A stretch of DNA of 64,000 nt from Plantimonas leprariae (GTDB taxonomy: Bacteria > Pseudomonadota > Alphaproteobacteria > Rhizobiales > Rhizobiaceae). The notes beneath the pieces are model-generated. The model was given only the letters and a program-made list of their open reading frames with translations, did no database searches and had not been told where the DNA came from. Every line of letters begins with the position of its first letter. Position 1 is the stretch's first letter. The position numbers and the translations under genes are program-made. The stretch covers positions 62,001-126,000 of the forward strand of contig NZ_VZDO01000003.1 in assembly GCF_008802405.1 (NCBI RefSeq). The letters run 5' to 3'. Positions 8,778 through 16,418 of this stretch are shown piece after piece.

Positions 8778-9089
8778 ATGCCGCAGGGCGACAAGCGCAA
8801 GTACACCGACAAGCAGAAGCGCGAAGCCGAGTATATCGCGGACGGCTACGAGGCGCGTGGCCTGCCCGAGAAGGAAGCCGAGCGCCGCGCCTGGGCGACC
8901 GTCAACAAGCAGGACGGCGGCGGCAACAAGCCCGGCGGCTCCGGCCATGGAACGCCGAAGGACCATGAGCCGGCGAAGCGTGGCGGCAAGCTCGGCGGCG
9001 CCGCTTCCGCCAAGCGCTCGGCCGCCGACCGTTCGGCTTCCGCCAGGAAGGCAGCTGCGACGCGCAAGGAACACGCCGCGCAGCAATGA
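8778..9089 (+). CDS. Small basic, Gly/Ala/Lys-rich stress-type protein (often labelled plasmid stabilization)
   Basis: A 103-residue hydrophilic protein. The N-terminal part YTDKQKREAEYIADGYEARG is a conserved helix seen in small alphaproteobacterial proteins that databases often call plasmid-stabilization proteins. The C-terminal half (GGNKPGGSGHGTPKDHE, then KR- and SAR-rich runs) is low complexity and probably disordered, possibly nucleic-acid binding. The gene follows the YciE-like gene closely. I see no partitioning or toxin partner, so the plasmid label should not be taken literally. Confidence 0.65.
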   Translation: MPQGDKRKYTDKQKREAEYIADGYEARGLPEKEAERRAWATVNKQDGGGNKPGGSGHGTPKDHEPAKRGGKLGGAASAKRSAADRSASARKAAATRKEHAAQQ

Positions 9090-9107
9090 CCGGTTAGCAC
9101 GAGGCAC

Positions 9108-9136
9108 CGGGGCGGTGGATATCTTCCGCCGCCCCG
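9108..9136. terminator. Possible terminator hairpin between convergent genes
   Basis: An 8-bp perfect stem, CGGGGCGG (9108-9115) with CCGCCCCG (9129-9136), and a 13-nt loop. It lies after the small basic protein gene and before the end of the convergent kinase gene. There is no clear U tract on either side, so intrinsic termination would be weak. Confidence 0.35.
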
Positions 9137-9252
9137 TTCTCGTCCGGGCGCTAGATTCGACGCCGTTCCCTACCGCCGTTTCCCTCCCGTCATTCTCGAG
9201 CCCATCCCGAGAAAGACGACCGCTCAGATGACGGAGTGGCGCAGGCGCCCCA

Positions 9253-9894
9253 TCACTCCCCGTCCGAACGGATGTCGTAGTCGGCGTCGAGGCTGCGGGC
9301 GAGGACGAGGCGCATGTTGGGCAGGTCGTTGCCCTCCATCTTTTCCACCATTCGCGCGCCCTGGTAGCCGTAGCCTTCCCAGCGCCGCGTCAGGCGCGCT
9401 TCCAGCACCGCTTCGCTCGCGACGAGCTTCGCGGTCCGGTGGAACAAAGGCTTCAGGTCGCGCCAGCCGGGTTCGTCGAGAAGCAGGTAGTTGCCTTCCA
9501 CCACGACGATGCGCGTTCCGGCCGCGACGATCCGCGCCCCGGCGCGGGCGATCTCGAGATCGCGGTCGAAGACGGGCACGGCGATGTCGGTGCCGTCGTC
9601 GGCCCGCAGCCGTTCGACCATCGCGCGGAAGCCGAGGAGATCGAAGGTGTGCGGCGCACCCTTGCGCGGGCGGTGCCCACGCGCGTTCAGCACCAGATCG
9701 TCGAAGTGGTAGCCGTCCATCGGCAGGATATCGGCGACGCCCGGCCGGCGTTCGTTGAGCAATTCCTTCAGGCGGTCGGCCGCCGTGGTCTTGCCGGCGC
9801 CGGGGGGGCCGGCCAGCGCGACCAAGCGGCGCGCGTCGCCGGCTTCCGCGAGAAGCCGCTCGGCGAGTTCGGGCAGCGTGACGGTCTCGGCCAT
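9253..9894 (-). CDS. P-loop nucleoside/nucleotide kinase family protein (uridine/pantothenate-kinase-like)
   Basis: A 213-residue small-molecule kinase of the PRK/uridine kinase type. The P-loop reads LAGPPGAGKTTAADRL at about residues 28-43. The substrate and magnesium region reads LPMDGYHFDDLVL, and the Walker B-like strand is IVVVEGNYLLLDE. Rhizobial relatives are annotated as FrcK-like kinases associated with sugar uptake, but the substrate is not established. The gene begins 5 bp after cysG on the same strand, so the two are probably one transcript. Confidence 0.82.
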   Translation of the reverse strand: MAETVTLPELAERLLAEAGDARRLVALAGPPGAGKTTAADRLKELLNERRPGVADILPMDGYHFDDLVLNARGHRPRKGAPHTFDLLGFRAMVERLRADDGTDIAVPVFDRDLEIARAGARIVAAGTRIVVVEGNYLLLDEPGWRDLKPLFHRTAKLVASEAVLEARLTRRWEGYGYQGARMVEKMEGNDLPNMRLVLARSLDADYDIRSDGE

Positions 9895-9899
9895 GCGCG

Positions 9900-11390
9900 T
9901 CAGCCCACCTTCGCCACCGGCTCGCGCTCGGCGGCCTCGACCGACGCCTCGAACACCCGTCCGACGCCGATCAGCACCGGGCGGTCCACCCCGACCTCGG
10001 CGACGATGCGGGCCAGATCGCCAAGCCGGCCGGCGCGGCGCGTCTCGTCGGGTCGCGTCAGGTTCGCCGCCACCGCGACCGGCATGTCCGCCGCCATGCC
10101 CTCGGCCGCGAGGCGCTCGGCGATGCGCCCCGCCATGCGGCCGCCCATGTAGAAGATCGTGGTCGCGCCAGGACCCGCCAGCCGCGGCCAGTCGACGTTT
10201 TCCGGCAGCACCCCGTGGCGGGAATGGCCGGTGACGAAGCGCAGCTCGCTCGCGTGGTCGCGATGCGTCAGCGACAGGCCGAAGGCCGCGGCCATGGCGG
10301 AGGCCGCCGTGATGCCGGGCACGATGGAAACCGGAATGCCGTGGCGCTCCAGTTCGGCGATCTCCTCGCCAGCCCGGCCGAACACCGCGACGTCGCCGGA
10401 CTTCAGCCGCACGACGTTGCGGCCGGCCGTGGCGAAGCGCACCATCATGGCGTTGATGTCCTCCTGCCGGCAGGATTCGCGCCCGCCGCGTTTGCCGACC
10501 AGCATGCGCTTCGCCTCACGCCGGGCGAGTTCGAGCACGTCGTCAGACACGAGGTCGTCGAACAGGATCACGTCCGCTCCCTGCAGGGCGCGGACGGCGG
10601 CGAGCGTCAGGAGCTCGGCGTTGCCGGGCCCTGCGCCGACCAGCGTCACGCGCCCGCTCGGCGAAGCGTCGTGCGCGAGTTCGCCGACGAAGGCGCGCAT
10701 CTCGGTCTCGCCGTCCTCGCCGTGGCTGCGGCGGGTGAAGGCGGCATCGGCGAAGCGCTCCCAGAAGGCGCGGCGCGCGAGGCCGGGGGCTAGGCGTGCC
10801 ATCACCTCGGCACGCAGCTTCGCGGCGATGCGGCCCCAGGCGCTGAGCGAGGGCGGCAGCAGCGTCTCGATCCGCCGCCGCACCGCCTGGCCGAGGATCG
10901 GCGCGGCGCCGGCGGTCGAGATGCCGACGACGACCGGTGAGCGGTTCACCACCGAGCCGAAGGAGAAGGCGCAGAAGCGCGGCTTGTCGACGACGTTCCA
11001 CGGGACGCCCGCTTCGCGCGCCGCACAGGCGAAGGCCTGCGCCTCCCCCTCGCCTTCGCAGTCGAGAACCGCGACGGCCGCGCCGCGGAGCGAGGCCTCA
11101 TCCCACGGGCGATCATGGTGGCGGAGCGAGCCGGCGGCCGCGCCCCTGACGAAAAGGTCCCGCATCTCGTCGGACAGCTCGGCCCCTGGCGCGTAGACGT
11201 CGACGCGCGCGCCGGCGGCCGCCAGCAGCTCCGCCTTCCAGGCGGCCGCGGCTGTGCCGCCGGCGAGAACGGCGCGCTTGCCTGCCAAGTCGAGGAAGAC
11301 GGGCAGCACGGCAAGTGCGGCCATGCGGGGCGCGTCGGCCGCCCCGCCTGCCTTCTCGAAATCGTCGTCCGTCGGCCGATCGTCCTGCAT
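9900..11390 (-). CDS. cysG: Siroheme synthase CysG (dehydrogenase/ferrochelatase plus methyltransferase)
   Basis: A 496-residue bifunctional enzyme that converts uroporphyrinogen III to siroheme, the cofactor of sulfite and nitrite reductases. The N-terminal third is the precorrin-2 dehydrogenase/ferrochelatase domain (LAGKRAVLAGGTAAAAWKAELL, an NAD-binding turn). The C-terminal part is the SAM uroporphyrinogen methyltransferase: VTLVGAGPGNAELLTLAA, LVGKRGGRESCRQEDIN, RLKSGDVAVFGRAGEE and VPGITAASAMAAAFGLSLTH. I chose the ATG at 11390; M-A-A-L-A-V at 11324 is an alternative. No cysI or cysH lies nearby, unlike many rhizobial cysG loci. Confidence 0.93.
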   Translation of the reverse strand: MQDDRPTDDDFEKAGGAADAPRMAALAVLPVFLDLAGKRAVLAGGTAAAAWKAELLAAAGARVDVYAPGAELSDEMRDLFVRGAAAGSLRHHDRPWDEASLRGAAVAVLDCEGEGEAQAFACAAREAGVPWNVVDKPRFCAFSFGSVVNRSPVVVGISTAGAAPILGQAVRRRIETLLPPSLSAWGRIAAKLRAEVMARLAPGLARRAFWERFADAAFTRRSHGEDGETEMRAFVGELAHDASPSGRVTLVGAGPGNAELLTLAAVRALQGADVILFDDLVSDDVLELARREAKRMLVGKRGGRESCRQEDINAMMVRFATAGRNVVRLKSGDVAVFGRAGEEIAELERHGIPVSIVPGITAASAMAAAFGLSLTHRDHASELRFVTGHSRHGVLPENVDWPRLAGPGATTIFYMGGRMAGRIAERLAAEGMAADMPVAVAANLTRPDETRRAGRLGDLARIVAEVGVDRPVLIGVGRVFEASVEAAEREPVAKVG

Positions 11391-11494
11391 CGCTGCTGCC
11401 AAGCTTCCGGGGTTCGTCGCCTCTATGTCGCCGCTGCGGCGCCGCCTGTCCAGCACGGGCTTTGCGCGGCGGCGGCCATCGGTGGAAACCGAAT

Positions 11495-11920
11495 CTAGCC
11501 CTTGTCGGCTTCGAGGTTCACCGCCTCGATGCCGGCGAGGGCCGCCGCCTCGTCGTTGTCGGAAGTGTCGCCGGTGATGCCGACCGCGCCGAGGATCCGG
11601 CCCCCCTCGCGCACGAGGACGCCGCCGGGAACGGGAACCAGCGAGCCGCCCGCCAGCGCATTCATCGACTGGATGAAGAAGGGCTGCTGCTCCGCCCGCG
11701 CCATCAGCGCCCGCGAGTTGAGACCCATCTGGACCGCGCCGTTGGCCTTGCCGATCGCGATCGCCGGGCGGAGCGGACTGGCGCCGTCCTCCCGCTCCAG
11801 CGAGAGGAGATCGCCGCCGGCATCCAGGACGGCGACGGTGAGCGGCTTCAAGCCCAGCTCGCGGCCCTTGGCGCGGGCGGCCGCGACGATGCGGCGGGCG
11901 GTATCGAGATCGAGCGGCAT
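11495..11920 (-). CDS. GlcG/HbpS family heme-binding-like protein
   Basis: A 141-residue protein of the DUF336 (GlcG/HbpS) family. The conserved core includes VAVLDAGGDLLSLERED, RPAIAIGKANGAVQMG, PGGVLVREGGRILGAVGITG and a Thr/Asp-rich end. Members bind heme or cobalamin-type ligands or sit beside glycolate oxidase; their function is often unknown. A good Shine-Dalgarno (GGGGAG) precedes the ATG. It lies 104 bp upstream of cysG on the same strand and could be the first gene of that transcript, giving a weak tetrapyrrole link. Confidence 0.85.
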   Translation of the reverse strand: MPLDLDTARRIVAAARAKGRELGLKPLTVAVLDAGGDLLSLEREDGASPLRPAIAIGKANGAVQMGLNSRALMARAEQQPFFIQSMNALAGGSLVPVPGGVLVREGGRILGAVGITGDTSDNDEAAALAGIEAVNLEADKG

Positions 11921-12008
11921 GGTGGTCTCCCCTGTTGCAGCGTTTCGCCGCTCTAGCCGGATTCGGGCCGGCATGCACGTTAGCGCCGAACGCACTGGCG
12001 AGGACAAG

Positions 12009-12683
12009 ATGACCGAGGCCGAGCTGGACGAACTGCTCTCCGACTGTCCGCACCTGTTCCACATGGCGGAACTCGGCAGTTGGCCGACGATCCGGCGGCA
12101 CGGGCTGCTTTCGACCTCCAGCCTCCTCGACCTTTGCGGCGTCGCGGGCGCGGCGCGGGAGCCGGTGGAGGCGGCGCGGCGGGCGAAAAGCGTGGTGCTG
12201 GACGGGCCGGACGGCGAGCGCTTCGTCATCCGCGACAACAAGCCGATGAACGATGCGAGCTTGGCGAAAGCGCTGACCGGCGGGATGCAGCCGGCGGAAT
12301 GGTACCGCATCCTCAACGCCCGAGTGTTCTTCTGGCTGTCGGAGAAGCGGCTGCGCAAGCTCCTCGAGGCCGGCAGCTATCGCACGCAGCGCCACGACAT
12401 CCTCATGCTGGATGCGCGGGCGCTGGTGGAGGCGCATCGCGGCCGGATCACGTTTTCGCCGATCAACAGCGGCGCGACAAACCGCTTTCCCGCGCCGCGC
12501 GGGGCCGAGACGTTTCGCTCCATCGCAGACTATCCGTACGCGGAGTGGCGCAAGAAGCGCGCGAAGGGCGAACGGGTGGTGGAGCTGGCGGTGACGGGCG
12601 GTGTGGCGGACGTTTCGCGCTTCGTGCTGTCGGTGGTGCGGATGGGGGCGGGCGAGCCGGACGAGGCGGTGCCGCTTACCTGA
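12009..12683 (+). CDS. DUF7002 family protein, possibly ADP-ribosyltransferase-like fold
   Basis: A 224-residue protein of unknown function. Its opening LFHMAELGSWPTIRRHGLLS resembles the start of the DarT/DUF4433 ADP-ribosyltransferase fold, where a His and a following GLLS segment line the NAD pocket. Later landmarks are FVIRDNKPMND, WYRILNARVFFWLSEKRL, RHDILMLDARALVEAHRG and NSGATNRFPAPRGAETF. These are shared by proteins grouped as DUF7002. No macrodomain antitoxin (DarG) lies nearby. I chose the ATG at 12009, just after a GCGAGGA ribosome-binding site. The enzymatic assignment is inference only. Confidence 0.7.
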   Translation: MTEAELDELLSDCPHLFHMAELGSWPTIRRHGLLSTSSLLDLCGVAGAAREPVEAARRAKSVVLDGPDGERFVIRDNKPMNDASLAKALTGGMQPAEWYRILNARVFFWLSEKRLRKLLEAGSYRTQRHDILMLDARALVEAHRGRITFSPINSGATNRFPAPRGAETFRSIADYPYAEWRKKRAKGERVVELAVTGGVADVSRFVLSVVRMGAGEPDEAVPLT

Positions 12684-12693
12684 AGCTTCGCGC

Positions 12694-13950
12694 TCACCCG
12701 AAACGCCGTCGGGCGTCGAGGGCGAGGCCGAGGCCGACCGAGCCGAAGGCGTCGGAACGGGCGATCTCGGCTGCGGGAAAGCGGCCGGTCGCGGCGCGAA
12801 ACACCGCCGGCACCTGCGCGCCGCCGCCGGTGAGGATGACCGTCTCGATCGCGTCCGGTTTCACGCCGGCCGCAGCGAGCGCCGCGTCGATCGCGGCCTC
12901 GATCCTCGCGACGAGTTCGGCGGTGGCGCGCTCGAAGTCTTCGCGCGAGACCGCTGTCTCCAGCGCAAGGCCGGGCTCGCGGTGGCGGATCGCGGTCTCG
13001 GCCGCGTCGGTCAGGGCGATCTTCGCCGTTTCCACCGCGCCGGCGAGGCGGTGGCCGGAGCGGTGGCGGATGACGTGGGCGAAGCGCCCCAGCTTCTCCG
13101 GCTCGGCCGCCTCGCGCTTCAGGTCGGCGGCGTCGCGGGCGACCTTCGGCGTGTAGAGGAAGTTGACGCGGTGCCAGGTCGCGAGGTCGTTGAAGTACCA
13201 GACGGGCATTTGCCGCTTGCCGTCGGCGGTGGCGGAGCCGAGGCCGAGCAGCGGCTGCAGGGTCGCGATGTTGAGGAGGCGGTCGAAATCCGTGCCGCCG
13301 ACATGGACGCCGGTCGAGGCGAGGAGGTCGTCGCGCCGGTCGGGATGACGGGCGCGCTCCGGCGACAGGCGCACCACGGTGAAGTCCGACGTGCCGCCGC
13401 CGATATCGACCACGAGGGCGAGGCGCTCCTCGGCGATCCGGCTCTCGTAGTAGAGCGCGGCGGCGACCGGCTCGAACTGGAACTCGACATGGGTGAAGCC
13501 TTGCGCCCTCGCCGCGCTGGCGAGCTGCGCCTCGGCCTTGGCGTCCGCGGCGTCGTCCTCGTCGACGAAGCGGACGGGGCGGCCGAAGACGCACGCGCCG
13601 GCGGGCGCGCCGGTCTCGGCTTCGAGCTTCCCCTTCAGGTGGGCGAGGAAACGGCCGATCAGCGCCTCGAAGCCGAGCCGCTCGCGCCCGACCAGCGTCG
13701 TCTCCCCCATCAGCCGCGTGCCGAGGATGCTTTTCAGCGCCCGCATGAAACGGCCTTCCGCCCCGTCGACATATTCGTGGACGGCGGCGCGGCCGAAATA
13801 GGTGCGCCCGTCCTCCAGGCTGAAGAACAGTGCCGAGGGGATCGTCCGGTGCTCGCCTTCGAGGGCGAGGAGCCGGGGCGCGCCGCCGCCCTCGCCGCAG
13901 ACCCCGAGCGTCGAATTGGTGGTGCCGAAGTCGAGGCCGGCGTGGAGCAT
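12694..13950 (-). CDS. Hsp70-family ATPase (YegD-like), short form
   Basis: A 418-residue actin-fold ATPase related to DnaK. The phosphate-1 loop reads LDFGTTNSTLGV, phosphate-2 reads VVDIGGGTSDFTVV and the adenosine motif reads VILTGGGAQVPAV. The protein ends close after the nucleotide-binding domain, so the peptide-binding domain and lid of DnaK are missing, as in YegD-type proteins. I chose the ATG at 13950 directly before the fold; ATG at 13968 is an alternative. It converges with the DUF7002 gene. Client and partners are unknown. Confidence 0.85.
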   Translation of the reverse strand: MLHAGLDFGTTNSTLGVCGEGGGAPRLLALEGEHRTIPSALFFSLEDGRTYFGRAAVHEYVDGAEGRFMRALKSILGTRLMGETTLVGRERLGFEALIGRFLAHLKGKLEAETGAPAGACVFGRPVRFVDEDDAADAKAEAQLASAARAQGFTHVEFQFEPVAAALYYESRIAEERLALVVDIGGGTSDFTVVRLSPERARHPDRRDDLLASTGVHVGGTDFDRLLNIATLQPLLGLGSATADGKRQMPVWYFNDLATWHRVNFLYTPKVARDAADLKREAAEPEKLGRFAHVIRHRSGHRLAGAVETAKIALTDAAETAIRHREPGLALETAVSREDFERATAELVARIEAAIDAALAAAGVKPDAIETVILTGGGAQVPAVFRAATGRFPAAEIARSDAFGSVGLGLALDARRRFG

Positions 13951-14138
13951 GGCGAGGCGTTCCCGCATGGGTATGGCGAAACGAACGGCCCTCCCCGCCT
14001 TGGGGAGGCCCAAGCGGCGTTCGGGTCCGGTTCGGTGAGGGACGGGTCGTATAGCGAATGGAAGCGCGTGCGGTCAAAGGCGCGGGGGCGCGATCCCGCG
14101 CGCCGATCGGCGCCGGGGCATGCCGGGGTGGTCTCGTT

Positions 14139-14225
14139 CCGCCCTCGATGCGAGGGCGGCGGGCGCCGAAGGCAGAGCCTTCCGACGTATGCTATTCGTC
14201 AATGCGGCCTGCCTTCGGCGCCCGC
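14139..14225. repeat. Palindromic intergenic element with 17-bp perfect inverted repeat
   Basis: Two abutting dyads lie in the otherwise gene-free spacer 13951-14524. The first is CCGCCCTCG (14139-14147), atg, CGAGGGCGG (14151-14159). The second has perfect 17-bp arms at 14159-14175 (GCGGGCGCCGAAGGCAG) and 14209-14225, with a 33-nt loop that is AT-richer than the arms. Nothing else in the spacer looks coding. The element sits about 300 bp before the AT-rich accessory genes. It could be a structured RNA, a terminator for neighbouring transcripts or the remnant of a small mobile repeat. Confidence 0.7.
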
Positions 14226-14524
14226 GCAGGCTGCTCGCAACGCTTGCCGCCGGCTGCCCCGCCGGCGTCCCCATGACCTTCGGCGAGGTGGCTCACCTCG
14301 CCTCAAGGGCGTGATCCGAACATTGTCCTCGGCTACACAGCCGTTCGGGTTCCTCGGCTTGCTCCCGGACTGCATTGCTGCAGACCGGCCATGGTTCACG
14401 CTGCCCAGGGCGCCCCGCTTCTCCGGAAGAAGCTCGACACCCGGACCCGCCCGCCGACCCTTCCGAACGATCCCGGTGATCATTCGCGCCCATTCGAATG
14501 GGTCGGCGGTAGGGGGAGGATCGC

Positions 14525-14614
14525 ATGGGTGCGAAGGATGGGGATAACTATGAACCAAAGGGTGCAGCCACGTTGTTTCTGAACACTCCACCAGTTCAAT
14601 CTTCTGGGCATTGA
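14525..14614 (+). CDS. Possible 29-residue small protein heading the effector operon
   Basis: A small frame beginning M-G-A-K-D-G-D-N-Y-E-P-K-G-A. It has one of the strongest Shine-Dalgarno sequences in the window (GGGGGAGG at 14512-14519, 5 nt before the ATG). Its TGA lies 12 nt before the ATG of the effector gene and overlaps that gene's Shine-Dalgarno, which suggests translational coupling. Base composition changes to AT-richer within this ORF, as in the gene behind it. I do not recognise the peptide. It may be a real small partner, or a leader that controls translation of the downstream gene. Confidence 0.5.
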   Translation: MGAKDGDNYEPKGAATLFLNTPPVQSSGH

Positions 14615-14626
14615 GGAATGCGTGCG

Positions 14627-15786
14627 ATGCCGAAGAAGCCATCTGAAATTGAAAGCAAGCCGAAGGAGACACCTTCAAAAATCGAAGTTGCACTCAAGAG
14701 AAAGCGATCGCAGCGCTCGTTTCCTGCCTCGACATTTGAAGAGCCGCTTGATTTCGCAAAGCCATTTTTAGGATAGGTGGCGGTCAACCCGTTAAACGAC
14801 TTACGCTGTTTGACCAGCTTGGAAAATCCCCGGAAAGTAGCGGCTCAAGACAGCTCATCATCAACGCTGGCAAGTACGGATTAACAAAGGGTGGAATGCA
14901 GGCAGAAAACGTTGAGCTTACAACAGAGGGCCAGAAATCTGTAGATGAACAGATTTCCAATCGCGAACAAGTTCGGATCAAGTGTGAGCTGGCAATTCTT
15001 GGAATTGAACCCTTTCAAAAATTGTATGAAAAATTTGTAGGGAATAAGCTACCAGCGCATGCAGTCCTTATTGATGCAGCCAAGGATGTTGGGATAGAGC
15101 CCGAACACGCATCGGAAGCGATCGACACACTGGTTGTCAACTTACGCTTTACCGGGTTATTGCGCACGCTTTCTGGAGCCGAACGTATCATATCGCTCGA
15201 TATGCTGCTCGGAGAACTCCCTGCAGCATCGACCATACAGCCCTCTACGCTCCAGAGCCGTATTAGCACTAGCATTATTACATCTGAACACGCGCAGTTC
15301 GAGTCGACCTGTTTTTATATAGCTCCGATCGGAACAGAAGGGTCAGAACCACGGAAGCATTCGGATCTGTTCCTTGGATCCATCGTCGAGCCTGCTCTGG
15401 AACAATTTCAGCTCAAGGTAATCAGAGCAGACTCTATAGACAAACCCGGAATTATAACTCGACAGATAATCGACTATATTATGAGATCTAGGCTTGTAAT
15501 TGCTGACCTTTCATTCCATAATCCAAACGTTTTTTACGAGTTAGCATTACGCCATACTATCAAGCTCCCAATCGTACAACTTATTCGGACAAATGATCGC
15601 GTACCTTTCGACGTAAATCAAATGCGGACGATCCAAATCGACACGACTGATATTTACTCTCTAGTGCCTCGCATAGACTCTTACCGTGCTGAAGTAGCCA
15701 ACCAAGTTCGGCGCGCCTTAGAAGCCGATCATGTAGTTGATACGCCAATATCCAACTATTTTCCGAACTTGTCTGTCAGTTTATAG
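14627..15786 (+). pseudogene. Effector-like protein with C-terminal nucleoside-deoxyribosyltransferase/TIR-like domain, split by a -1 frameshift
   Basis: Two frames join into one 386-residue protein. The ATG at 14627 (Shine-Dalgarno TGAGGA) opens a basic N-terminus, then FPASTFEEPLDFAK, and stops at 14774. The -1 frame resumes with IFRIGGGQPVKRLTLFDQLG and runs to 15786 without a break. The shift must lie between 14752 and 14773, where A-TTT-TTA occurs at 14764-14770. The middle looks winged-helix-like. The C-terminus (about 220-345) has FYIAPIGTEGSEPRKHSD, IDYIMRSRLVIADLS and NPNVFYELALRH, a Rossmann-like pattern of nucleoside 2-deoxyribosyltransferase or TIR-type nucleotide hydrolases with the Glu of FYELA as candidate catalytic residue. 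Codon use is AT-rich, unlike neighbours, suggesting transfer. It may be a decayed gene, a sequencing error or programmed frameshifting. Confidence 0.75.
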
Positions 15787-15798
15787 TAGTACGCCTAC

Positions 15799-16101
15799 TT
15801 ATATGAACGGTGAAATACGGGAAACATTGATTGAGTTTCTTCTAGTGCGTGCTTCAGCCAGATCGTGCGCCGCCTGCATTCGCAGCAGCGTATCCGCGCT
15901 GAGGCCGAAGGCCTTCTCGAAGCGGAGCGCCATCTCGGCGGACAGGCCGACGCGGCCGTTCAGGAGACCGCTCATCGCCTGACGGGTGACGCCGAGCTTT
16001 TCCGCCGCGACGGTGACGCTAAGGCCGTACGGCTCCACGATCTCCGTCTTCAGCCATTCGCCCGGATGAACCGCAAGGCTCGGATGCAGCTTGATGGGCA
16101 T
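15799..16101 (-). CDS. higA: HigA family antitoxin (XRE helix-turn-helix)
   Basis: A 100-residue DNA-binding antitoxin. The family start HPGEWLKTEIVEPYGLS leads into the helix-turn-helix VTVAAEKLGVTRQAMSGLLNGR, with the dimer region LSAEMALRFEKAFGLSADTLL behind it. Its start codon overlaps the HigB stop in TGATG, so toxin and antitoxin are translated together, toxin first, as is usual for higBA. It should bind HigB and repress the operon through the palindromes at 16419-16455. The end of the gene nearly touches the convergent effector gene (12 bp). Confidence 0.93.
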   Translation of the reverse strand: MPIKLHPSLAVHPGEWLKTEIVEPYGLSVTVAAEKLGVTRQAMSGLLNGRVGLSAEMALRFEKAFGLSADTLLRMQAAHDLAEARTRRNSINVSRISPFI

Positions 16102-16388
16102 CAGTGGTAGTCCTCCAGATCCATGTCCTCAATCGCACCGGCGCCGTTCACGCGAAAGGTCAGCCGCCAGTTGCGTGTCAGCGTCAGCGCCCAAGTTCCA
16201 GCGCGATCACCGGTCAGTTGGTGGGCTCCGAAGTTCGGCGGCGCCCTCAATTCTTCGACGTCGTCAACGGCGACAAGGTAGGCGAGCATGTTGCGCAGCC
16301 TTCCAACGAGATCGCCGGGCAGACCCTTGGCCTTTCCGTCTTCCGCGAAACCGCGAAGCGCCTTGTGCCGGATGCTCTCGATTTCCAC
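16101..16388 (-). CDS. higB: HigB family toxin (RelE-like mRNA interferase)
   Basis: A 95-residue ribosome-dependent mRNA interferase. It has the opening SIRHKALRGFAEDGKAKGLP, the centre NFGAHQLTGDRAGTWALTLTRNWRLTFRV, and ends at DMDLEDYH, all typical of short HigB proteins. I favour the GTG at 16388, because the family starts close to IESIRHKA; a TTG at 16409 would add seven residues. It is the first gene of the higBA operon. The operator lies 31 bp upstream. Confidence 0.9.
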   Translation of the reverse strand: MEIESIRHKALRGFAEDGKAKGLPGDLVGRLRNMLAYLVAVDDVEELRAPPNFGAHQLTGDRAGTWALTLTRNWRLTFRVNGAGAIEDMDLEDYH

Positions 16389-16418
16389 GAGAACAGATGA
16401 AGGCAGCAAGCCCGTAGT

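Noticed and set aside
8778-9089. Plasmid-stabilisation function of the small basic protein
   Set aside because: Nothing around it resembles plasmid partition or addiction genes; the label comes only from common database naming.
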